DNA of 8,821 nucleotides from Alphaproteobacteria bacterium UBA6038 (GTDB lineage: Bacteria; Pseudomonadota; Alphaproteobacteria; Micropepsales; Micropepsaceae), in NCBI GenBank assembly GCA_002429315.1, contig DIZC01000065.1, forward strand, positions 1 through 8,821, written 5' to 3'. The notes under the pieces are model-generated. The model saw nothing but the letters and a program-made list of their open reading frames with translations, made no database searches and had not been told where the DNA came from. Position numbers and translations under genes: made by a program. Of the stretch, positions 1 through 7,000 are shown piece after piece. How positions within the stretch are numbered: position 1 is the stretch's first letter; the number at the start of each line of letters is the position of its first letter.

Positions 1-25
1 GTCTGACTGGATCGTGCTCTAGGTG

Positions 26-1192
26 TTAGGCCGGTTCGGCGCGACGCGGCCAGCCGAAGGTAATGCGGTCGTCTTCCCAGCGCGCCGAGATCGCTGCCAT
101 CGCCGCGACGACGCCCCCGAAGAGTAGGGCAAATGCGATCCACAGGCTCGCGTTGCGCGCGATTTTTCGCGCCGCTTCCGCCGCTTTGATCTGATCGCTG
201 CGAATGCGCGCGTGCGCATTGTCGACGCGCCGCGAGGCCTCCGCCGTCGAAATCCCGGTGTCCTGCGAGACGAGTGCGACGATGCGGTCGTGATCGTATG
301 GCGACAGCGATCCGCCACTGGCCATGCCGGTCTCGAGGATGCGACCGACTTCCGCCTTGTCGGCCGCGATGTTGCGGCCGGCAGGGGGCATCGGCGCGGC
401 ACCGACAGCGGCGTTCTCGTCGCTTGCAGACGGAATGGTGATCACATGCGGCGGTGTGGAGGATTGCACAGCGCCGCGTGGTTCGGCGGCGCTCTGCGGC
501 GTGTCGTTCTCCACCTTTCCCGGGCTGGGTTCCGGCGTCATCTGGGTCGTGGTGGTCCCGGTGTTGCCCGTTGGCGCTTCATCGTCCGTGGTGGGCGGAT
601 TGGCGTCGGTGGCGGGGGTGTTCGCCTGCGCGTATTGCCTCCAGGCGAGCGCGGCGTGCATCGGCGATGGCGGGGGACGGAACAGCACGTCTGTCCAATA
701 GGCCGACACGGCCGGTGTCGGCGCGGTCGAGGAATTGCCCGGCGCGAGCGCCATGCCCCCGGCGATAGCGGAAGACCCCGCCGCCACCCAGCTCGACATT
801 AGCACCAAGAGGGCGGTCGCGGTGACGCAAAGGCCCCACACGGTGAGCCCGTGGGCGGCGGCGCGGAATTCCTCTTCGCGGTCGGTCTCCGCGGCGGGAC
901 CGATGAGCCGGCCGACAAGGTGGCCACCGGCGGCAAAGCCCATGGCCTGTGCGGCCAGAAAATAGACCGCGCCCAAGGTCAGGAAGCCTTTTGTCGCCAA
1001 CCCCGCAGCCGGGACGAGCGACAAGCCCACGCCCGATCCCAAGGTCAACAGGAAAAAGATGACCGCAGTGCCGACCACGGCGCCGGCAAATGTCGCGCTC
1101 CAGGAAAAGCGATGGCGGAAGGATGTCTCCGCCGCGGCGATTTCGTCAGAGACAATGGCCGCGCCATCGTCGCCCATGACTGTCGTGACCAT
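26..1192 (-). CDS. Four-helix membrane protein of unknown function, probable general-stress-response member
   Basis: The 388-residue product is not assigned a function. Visible layout: a short cytoplasmic N-terminus; three hydrophobic helices at about 34-60, 68-92 and 115-140, rich in Gly and Ala; a long Pro/Thr/Ala/Ser-rich low-complexity stretch (about 150-272); a helical segment (about 275-345) containing TGISTAEASRRVD and an Ala/Lys/Arg-rich helix; a fourth membrane helix (348-370); and a short charged tail beginning RWEDDR. From memory, alphaproteobacterial membrane proteins share the TGxS-x-AEA-x-RV segment followed by a last helix, but I cannot name the family securely. The ATG at 1192 was chosen because GAGG lies just upstream and an EcfG-type promoter sits about 25-30 nt before it. 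The open frame extends further upstream, but that part runs through the promoter, the terminator and the bactofilin gene, so it is not coding. An in-frame ATG at 1177 has no comparable ribosome-binding site. Confidence 0.85.
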   Translation of the reverse strand: MVTTVMGDDGAAIVSDEIAAAETSFRHRFSWSATFAGAVVGTAVIFFLLTLGSGVGLSLVPAAGLATKGFLTLGAVYFLAAQAMGFAAGGHLVGRLIGPAAETDREEEFRAAAHGLTVWGLCVTATALLVLMSSWVAAGSSAIAGGMALAPGNSSTAPTPAVSAYWTDVLFRPPPSPMHAALAWRQYAQANTPATDANPPTTDDEAPTGNTGTTTTQMTPEPSPGKVENDTPQSAAEPRGAVQSSTPPHVITIPSASDENAAVGAAPMPPAGRNIAADKAEVGRILETGMASGGSLSPYDHDRIVALVSQDTGISTAEASRRVDNAHARIRSDQIKAAEAARKIARNASLWIAFALLFGGVVAAMAAISARWEDDRITFGWPRRAEPA

Positions 1193-1224
1193 TTCTGGAG
1201 CCCTCAAATGATTGGTACGGCTAG

Positions 1225-1250
1225 AACGCCTCAGCCTCGGCCCGTGTTCC
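1225..1250 (-). promoter_or_regulatory. EcfG-type (general stress sigma factor) promoter
   Basis: Read on the minus strand, GGAAC (1250-1246) is followed by exactly 17 nt and then CGTT (1228-1225). This is the consensus of alphaproteobacterial EcfG sigma factors controlled by PhyR-NepR: -35 GGAAC, spacer 16-17, -10 CGTT. Transcription would begin near 1217-1219, leaving a leader of about 25 nt before the ATG at 1192. The site lies between the terminator of the preceding bactofilin gene and the membrane-protein gene, where a promoter is needed. I looked by eye for other GGAAC/CGTT pairs in the window and found none at this spacing. Confidence 0.75.
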
Positions 1251-1260
1251 CCCGGCTGGC

Positions 1261-1300
1261 ACAAAGCAAAACCCCGATCCGCAAGCTGGCGGACCGGGGT
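1261..1300 (-). terminator. Intrinsic terminator after the bactofilin gene
   Basis: The segment 1271-1300 folds into a hairpin. Its outer stem is ACCCCG/CGGGGT (6 bp) and its inner stem TCCGC/GCGGA (5 bp), separated by one A/C mismatch, with a 6-nt loop. On the minus strand it is followed by a T-rich run (TTTTGCTTTGT, 1271-1261), as in rho-independent terminators. It begins 22 nt after the bactofilin stop codon, and it separates that operon from the EcfG promoter just downstream. The plus-strand side has no clean T tract, so the terminator works leftwards. Confidence 0.75.
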
Positions 1301-1322
1301 TCTACCTATCTCTAAGTGAAGT

Positions 1323-1904
1323 TCAGACCGTCTTCGGCGCGACGCCCAACGGACGCGCTTGTGCCGAATCCAGCGCCTTGGCCGCCATGACAGCGCCGCC
1401 GTTCGTAGGCGCGTTGATCGCCGCAGACACTGCGGGGCTCGGCTGCTTGCGCTCGTAAGCCGGGTTCCGGCGCGCATTCTCTTCGGCCAGCGGATTGTCC
1501 GAGTGGCGGCAGTTGCCCTCGAAGAAAGCGCCGGCTTCGACTGCAAAGGCCTCGTGCAGAATGTTGCCTTCGACATGGCATGTCGAGCAGAGCAAGATTT
1601 TCCGCGCGCGAATGCTTCCTTCGACGCGCCCGCGCACCGTTACTTCGTCGGCCAGCACTTCCCCCTGGATCACGGCCTTTTCGCCGATCACGAGACCCGC
1701 GCTATGCACATCCCCCTCGACACGGCCATCCACCTGCATATCGCCGGTTGACGACAATGTGCCGGTGACGACGAGATCGGAACTGATGATGGAAGGTGCG
1801 GAGCGCGACGCGGCGGCGGCGCGCTTTTGCGGTTGAACGGGTGCTGACGCAGCCGGGGTGGCCGTGGGGGCCTCAAGAGCGGCATCTTTCGGTTTATTGA
1901 ACAT
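1323..1904 (-). CDS. Bactofilin (polymer-forming cytoskeletal protein)
   Basis: The 193-residue protein has the bactofilin plan (DUF583/CcmA family, PF04519): a disordered Ala/Pro/Lys N-terminus (about 1-36), a right-handed beta-helix core of repeated short strands with VxGxxxG-like turns (about 38-140), and a disordered tail (141-193). Diagnostic segments include MQVDGRVEGDV, VTVRGRVEGSI and the end-of-core signature FFEGNCRH. Bactofilins self-assemble without nucleotide into filaments or membrane patches that scaffold cell-wall enzymes. The ATG at 1904 is preferred over an in-frame TTG at 1919 because GAGGCAGG stands 5 nt before it. The start overlaps the stop of the upstream M23 peptidase gene by 11 nt (ATGTTCAATAA), so translation is probably coupled. 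Three cysteines are present, C106 and C109 in a CSTC motif and C132. Confidence 0.93.
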   Translation of the reverse strand: MFNKPKDAALEAPTATPAASAPVQPQKRAAAASRSAPSIISSDLVVTGTLSSTGDMQVDGRVEGDVHSAGLVIGEKAVIQGEVLADEVTVRGRVEGSIRARKILLCSTCHVEGNILHEAFAVEAGAFFEGNCRHSDNPLAEENARRNPAYERKQPSPAVSAAINAPTNGGAVMAAKALDSAQARPLGVAPKTV

Positions 1905-3285
1905 GACGGCCTGCCTCAATGAATCTGCTCGGATCCCTTACCGCATCGGCTAACCACACCTCATAATGGACATGGGGACCGGTGCTGCGGCCGGTGGATC
2001 CGAGTCTTCCAACCGGCGCGCCTTTTGCGACTTTAGCGCCAACGCGCACCAAAATCGATGACAGATGTCCGTAGCGTGTGCGCATGCCATAGCCATGATC
2101 GATTTCGACCATGTTGCCGTAGCCGCCGCGTGATCCGGCGTATGTAACTGTGCCCGGCGCCGTGGCGTTCACTGTCGCGCCCCAGGGGCCGCCGAAATCG
2201 AGGCCCGGATGGAACGCCACGTGACGAGTGAACGGATCGACGCGCGGACCGAAATCGCTGGTCAGCTCGAAACCTGCGCCGTGCACCGGAGTCGTCAGCG
2301 GAACATGATCGAGCGCCCCAAACAGGGCGGCAAGCTCCTTGCCGTGCGCGCTGGCTTGGACATAGGCCGTCGTGAAAGCGGGATCGTCGATGCCCTGAAT
2401 TCGGACATCGCTCATCGGGATCAGCGGCCCGCCCGTACCGCCGGCGAATGCGCTGGGGTTCAAACCGACCCGCCGCATCACGCCTTCGACGCTCGCGACC
2501 CGAGTGGAAACTTGCGCATCGACACCGTGCAACAGCGCCGTCTCGGCGCCGTTCATCCCCTGAACTCGCGCGGTCTGCTCCGCCAATGCGCGAAGCGCCG
2601 GATTGCGCAACGCGGCGGTGGAGACCGGCTGGGGTGCTGCCGAGCGGTGAAACAGGGCACCCGCCGCCCCCGTCAAGCTCTCGATGGTTCCGTCAAGGAA
2701 ACTCGCCCGCGTAGGGCTCGCCGTGCGCGGCTGGGGCGCGACAGGCTGAGGCATCACGCTCAGTTCGGAACTCCCGTCCGACCCTCCGGACGCAGCGAGG
2801 CCAGCCGGGGGGACGGCGCCCAAGCTGTCGCTTGCGGTGCCTGCCACCGGCGAGCGGGGGATTGCGATGTCCGCGGCGCCAGGCGCGGAATCGACCAGCG
2901 CCCTCCGCCCCAGCAAGCTTGCGACAGCCTGTTGCTTCAGCTGCAGCTGATCGGCGACCGATTTGAACTTGTCCTCGGCGGAGACCAGCGCACCGTTCAA
3001 CTCGTCATAGGAGAGTTGCAGGTCGGCGATGCGGTTTTCGTAATTGGACTGCATCGCCTGAAAACGATGGTCCTTGGCAAGAATGATGTGGTCTTTGAAG
3101 ATCACATTGACGGAGGCGAAGGCGACCCAGGTCAGGAAGACGAGGGCCAGGCCGGCCGTCGTGGCTTGGAGCGTCGGGCCGAATGTGAAGAACTGAACCC
3201 GACCGTCGCTGCGGATGTATATCTGTCGTTCGGGAAACGTTGCATGGACCCATGTCCACGCGCGCTCGACGAGCGTCTCCACCAT
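1894..3285 (-). CDS. Membrane-anchored M23 (LytM-type) peptidoglycan endopeptidase, bactofilin partner
   Basis: This 463-residue protein has a cytoplasmic N-terminus of about 37 residues, one membrane helix (about 38-61), a coiled coil (about 69-124), a long Pro/Ala/Ser-rich periplasmic linker, and a C-terminal M23 domain (about 342-455). The zinc and catalytic set is complete: H359 and D363 in HPGLD, H407 in RYGHL, and H438/H440 in HVHYE. The family cleaves peptide crosslinks in peptidoglycan. Similar proteins encoded next to bactofilins (LmdC-type) are recruited by the filament through the cytoplasmic N-terminus. The ATG at 3285 is chosen because AAGGA lies 9 nt upstream and the protein then begins MVETLVERAW just before the anchor. 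An ATG at 3336 with AGG close by is a real alternative (17 residues longer). The 139 nt between this start and the peroxiredoxin stop show no clear terminator or promoter, so cotranscription is possible but unproven. Confidence 0.9.
   Translation of the reverse strand: MVETLVERAWTWVHATFPERQIYIRSDGRVQFFTFGPTLQATTAGLALVFLTWVAFASVNVIFKDHIILAKDHRFQAMQSNYENRIADLQLSYDELNGALVSAEDKFKSVADQLQLKQQAVASLLGRRALVDSAPGAADIAIPRSPVAGTASDSLGAVPPAGLAASGGSDGSSELSVMPQPVAPQPRTASPTRASFLDGTIESLTGAAGALFHRSAAPQPVSTAALRNPALRALAEQTARVQGMNGAETALLHGVDAQVSTRVASVEGVMRRVGLNPSAFAGGTGGPLIPMSDVRIQGIDDPAFTTAYVQASAHGKELAALFGALDHVPLTTPVHGAGFELTSDFGPRVDPFTRHVAFHPGLDFGGPWGATVNATAPGTVTYAGSRGGYGNMVEIDHGYGMRTRYGHLSSILVRVGAKVAKGAPVGRLGSTGRSTGPHVHYEVWLADAVRDPSRFIEAGRHVQ
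1910..1917 (-). promoter_or_regulatory. Ribosome-binding site of the bactofilin gene, inside the peptidase coding sequence
   Basis: GAGGCAGG on the minus strand lies 5 nt before the ATG at 1904. It is read as Glu-Ala-Gly within the last codons of the M23 peptidase. It fixes the bactofilin start and supports coupled translation of the two genes. Confidence 0.7.
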
Positions 3286-3424
3286 CCTTGGCTTTCCTTG
3301 TTGAGCGTCTTGGGCGCCAACCCCGCGAGCGCGCATCTGACCTAGTTCAGAGCGTGAAATCAAGCTCTTAGCTCCCAAAAAAGAACAGGCAGTTGAACTT
3401 ACCCGGACGACACGGCCCCCCGGC

Positions 3425-3895
3425 TCACAGAGCCTTGGCGGCCTCCAGCACGGCCTCGGCATGGCCCGGCACCTTCACCTTGCGCCAGATTTGCCGGACC
3501 ACGCCCTTGTCATCGATAAGGAAAGTCGCCCGATCCATGCCCATGTAGGCCCGGCCGTATAGTTTCTTTTCCACCCACACGCCATAGTCCTCGGCCATCT
3601 TTTTCTCCGGATCCGACCCGAGCCGGACCTTGAGCCCGTATTTCCGCCTGAATTTCTCGTGAGATTGGGTGCTGTCTTTCGATATCCCTACAACGGTGAA
3701 TCCGAGGGCTTTGAACTTGCTGGCATTTTCCGAAAAGGCGATCGCCTCTTTGGTGCACCCCGAAGTGTCGTCCTTGGGGTAGAAATAGAGGACATAGGAC
3801 TTGCCCCTAAGCGCGGCCGAGGAGATTTCGTCGCCCTGATCGGTCGCCAGCCTGAAGAGGGGGGCACGGTCGCCCACTGCGAGCTGTTTCGCCAT
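3425..3895 (-). CDS. bcp: Peroxiredoxin, Bcp/PrxQ type, single cysteine
   Basis: The 156-residue length is usual for thiol peroxidases of the AhpC/TSA Bcp (PrxQ) subfamily, which reduce hydrogen peroxide and organic hydroperoxides in the cytoplasm. The active-site motif YPKDDTSGCTKEA carries P40, T44 and the peroxidatic C47, and the conserved arginine is R122 in MDRATFLID. The usual PrxQ resolving cysteine, five residues after the first (GCTxEAC), is Ile52 here, and no other cysteine occurs in the protein. It should therefore act as a 1-Cys enzyme reduced directly by an external thiol; this is inferred. The ATG at 3895 has GGAG 6 nt upstream. The gene is divergent from the AsmA/YhdP-like gene and lies upstream of the peptidase-bactofilin pair on the same strand. 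Confidence 0.95.
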   Translation of the reverse strand: MAKQLAVGDRAPLFRLATDQGDEISSAALRGKSYVLYFYPKDDTSGCTKEAIAFSENASKFKALGFTVVGISKDSTQSHEKFRRKYGLKVRLGSDPEKKMAEDYGVWVEKKLYGRAYMGMDRATFLIDDKGVVRQIWRKVKVPGHAEAVLEAAKAL

Positions 3896-3933
3896 CGTGA
3901 TCTCCAGATCGAACAGGATGCCTCAATCGGGCG

Positions 3934-3962
3934 TTTACCAGAAAGTGACGATAGGCGATAAG
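3934..3962 (+). promoter_or_regulatory. Possible sigma-70-type promoter for the AsmA/YhdP-like gene
   Basis: TTTACC (3934-3939) and GATAAG (3957-3962) are separated by 17 nt and match the TTGACA/TATAAT consensus at 4 of 6 positions each. Transcription would start near 3969, about 100 nt before the ATG at 4068. This fits only if translation starts at 4068 rather than at 3918. I see no equally good promoter for the divergent peroxiredoxin gene in the same 172-nt stretch. Alphaproteobacterial promoters are loosely conserved, so this is only a candidate. Confidence 0.25.
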
Positions 3963-4067
3963 CCGAAGCCCAATCCGGCGCAAGAACCGGAGCCGCGGCC
4001 AGGGGCGGCTGAAATCAGAACACGTGCCGGGAGGCGCGGGACAGGTGCCGACCCCTTGAGACCGCAC

Positions 4068-7000
4068 ATGCGTCTTGACCGGCTGTGGCCCGAGTTCCTG
4101 CAGCGCGTGAAGCGGTTCAGGATCCGGCGGCACCACGTTCATCATGTCAGCCTGGCGACGATAGGTCTGATCGCGGTCGCCGTGTTCTTTGTTCTCGGGG
4201 CGGTGCTGCGGCTGGCGATAGGCCCCGTCTCGCTGGGGCCCTTCTCCGAGCGACTGCGGCAGTCCGTGCTGCACGCGTTGCCCGGCCTGGCCATCCGCTA
4301 CGACGATGCCGCGCTCGAATGGTCGCGCGACGAAGGGCGGGTGAACCTCATCATCGTCGGGGCGCGGGTGTTCGATGCCAACCGGCACATTATCGCCCAG
4401 GCGCCGAAGGCCGAGATTGGGCTTGCCGCGTCGCCATTGCTGAGCGGGCAGGTGGAAATCCGCCGCATAACACTGGTCGGTGTTCAGCTGACGTTGGTCC
4501 GGACAAAAGACGGGGCGCTGCACCTGGGCGTCGAGCGCAACAAGACCAGTGGCGACGTGCTTCAGCGCATTCGAGACGCCATCGAAAACTCGAGCTCCGG
4601 GACGTCTTCCCTCGACCGCTTCGCCGTTAACAAGGCGCGGCTGGCGTTCTACGACGAACGGACCGGTCTCTTCGTCGTGGCGCCGCAGGCCAAGCTCGAG
4701 ATCGCGAACGACCATGCCACGTCCACGCCTCAGCTGACTGCCACCGTGGATGCCGGCGTAGAAATCACCGGCCATCCCGCCCATATCCTCGCCACCATCA
4801 AGCTGCCGCGGCGAGGGGGAAATCTTAGCGGGGATATCAGCCTCAGCGGCCTTGATCTGGTCGCGCTGGCGAAGAACTCCAGGCAATTCGCCTTCCTGGA
4901 GCCTTTCGATCTCAAGACCGATATGTCCGGATCCTTCGTCGTGGAACACGGCAACCAGCTCACATCGGTCGATCTCGGGCTTGACGCCAAAGGCGTTGTG
5001 GGCGGCTTCGGCTCGCCTTTGACCGTCAAGGACTTCCGGTTCGTGGGGCGCTACGACGGGCGAACTGGGCGCCTGCTGATCGACGATGCAACGCTGCAAG
5101 GCGAGAACGCGGCGGCCCATGCGCAAGGCTTCGGCAGTCTCGTATTCGGAGCGGACGGTTCGTTGGCGCGCGCCGACCTGGACGTGACTGCAGACAGGAT
5201 CACGCTGACAATGCCGGCGGCGTTTCAACAGGCTGTGACGCTTGGTGGGATCAGCTTGCGCGGCAGCTATACGACCGCCGACCGCAGCTTCGCCATCAGC
5301 CAGCTTTTGCTGTCCGGTTCGCCGCTTGCCGGCGAGTTCCGGGGTCGTGTGGTCCTGGCGAGCAACCAGTCGCCGGAAATCGACCTCACGGGCAATCTCA
5401 ACCAGCTGTCGGTTCGCGATCTTGTCCGCTACTGGCCGCTGCGTGTCGGCGAAGGCGCGCGTGCCTGGATCGATGCGAATGTGCCCACCGGTCGTGTGGG
5501 ACCGATTGCTTTGGTGGCCAACATCAAAGCAGGCGAGCTGGATCGGGCCGGGTTGCCGAACGAGGCGCTCGATCTGCGGATACCGATCACCGACGCCAGC
5601 GTGAACTATGTGCGCGGCATGACGCTGCTCGCCCATGCCAACGGCAATGGCGTGCTGACGGGCGACACCTTCAAGGCGCAGGTCACCTCGGCCAGGCTGG
5701 GCCCTCTGACGGTGCAGAAGGGAAACGTGACAATTCCCGAATTGCACAAGCATGGAACCGTCGGCGACATTGCCGCGACCGTCCGTGGGCAGATGCGCGA
5801 CATGCTCACGCTGCTGGACGAGAAGCCGCTGCAATATCCCACCCGCTTCCGCATCAAGCCGGCGGAAACTGCCGGTACGGCGACGGTGGATGCGGATTTT
5901 CGTGTGCCGATGATCAAGAATGTGGGGATCGATCAAATTCCGATTGCAGTCAAGGCGGTAGTTACCGGACTCGCATTGTCGCTCGGCCAAGAGACGAAGA
6001 TTTCCAACGGGACTGTGACGTTCGATGTCGACAACACGCACCTGCACGCGTTCGGCAACATCAACTACGGGTCCATACCGCTCGCTGCGGATTGGACGGA
6101 GAGCTTCAAAAGCGCGAACAACGGCATCACCACCAGATTGAGCGTCCGCGGCATCCTCGATGAACAGGCGCGCGCCGCGCTGAAGCTTCGGATGAACGAT
6201 CTGTTTAGCGGACCGGTTGGCGTCGTGGCGCAGCTGACGGGCCGTCGCGGCATCATCGACATGGCGCAAGCGACCGTCGATCTGACGCCTGCCACAATTT
6301 CGTTCGGTCCCATCAGCTACAACAAGCCGTCGGGGACGCCTGCCAGCGCACAGATATCGGCGCATCTCAACCCGAAGGGCTCCATTTCTGCGGCAGACGT
6401 TTCGGTTTCGGGAGCCGGGCTTTCGGCGCAGGGAAGACTGAACTTCGGCCCGGATGGAAATCTGGTCCACGCCGAAATTCCGAATCTGCGCGCCGGCCCA
6501 GCCAACGATTTCGCCCTGAGTTTGACGCAAGCCCCCTCGAACGGACTCGACATTTCGATCAGGGGCCGATCGGCCGACGGAACCAGAATGGCGAGGCGGG
6601 ATTCGAGCGCCAGCGCGCAAAGCAAGCAGGAGAGCAGTACGCCGTATCACATCGTGGCGAAGCTCGACCGCCTCGTGCTGAAGGAAAACACCATCCTTGC
6701 CCCCTTCAATCTGGAGGCGAGTACGGTCGGCAGCCGAATTCAGATGTTGTCGCTGACCACCGGCATGTCGAGATCGGATTCCGTCACCGCGAGCATCGCG
6801 CCCGCGGCGGACGGCCGGCGGCTTTCGGTGAACGCCAGCGACGCAGGCGCGCTGCTGAAGGGCGTGTTCGGGCTCACCAACATTTCCGGTGGGCGGCTGA
6901 CGATTTCGGCCAAAATGCCGCCCGCGAACGCCGCGAAAGGTGGAACCGACTACGCTGGCACGCTCGTCATGCGCGACTTCAAGATCGAGAACCAGCCGTT

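Noticed and set aside
212..1315. Several plus-strand open frames of 76-196 codons opposite the leftmost gene.
   Set aside because: All are shadows of the minus-strand membrane-protein gene, with Arg/Gly-rich translations and no supporting start signals.
1193..1576. Extension of the leftmost membrane-protein gene to an upstream start at 1576.
   Set aside because: The added 128 residues would be translated from the antiparallel-free region of the bactofilin gene in another frame, through the terminator and the EcfG promoter; their Arg-rich composition looks like an out-of-frame read.
2209..3345. A 378-codon plus-strand open frame opposite the M23 peptidase.
   Set aside because: The composition is Arg/Gly/His-rich without domain features, and the opposite strand encodes a peptidase with complete catalytic motifs.
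3348..3410. Possible promoter or terminator between the peroxiredoxin and peptidase genes (a T-rich run and a TTGATT hexamer on the minus strand).
   Set aside because: No stable hairpin precedes the T run, and the -10 candidate 17 nt after TTGATT matches consensus at only 3 of 6 positions.
3286..3462. Extension of the M23 peptidase to a start at 3462.
   Set aside because: It would overlap the end of the peroxiredoxin gene and add a Cys/Pro/Arg-rich segment of non-coding character; starts at 3285 or 3336 have better ribosome-binding sites.
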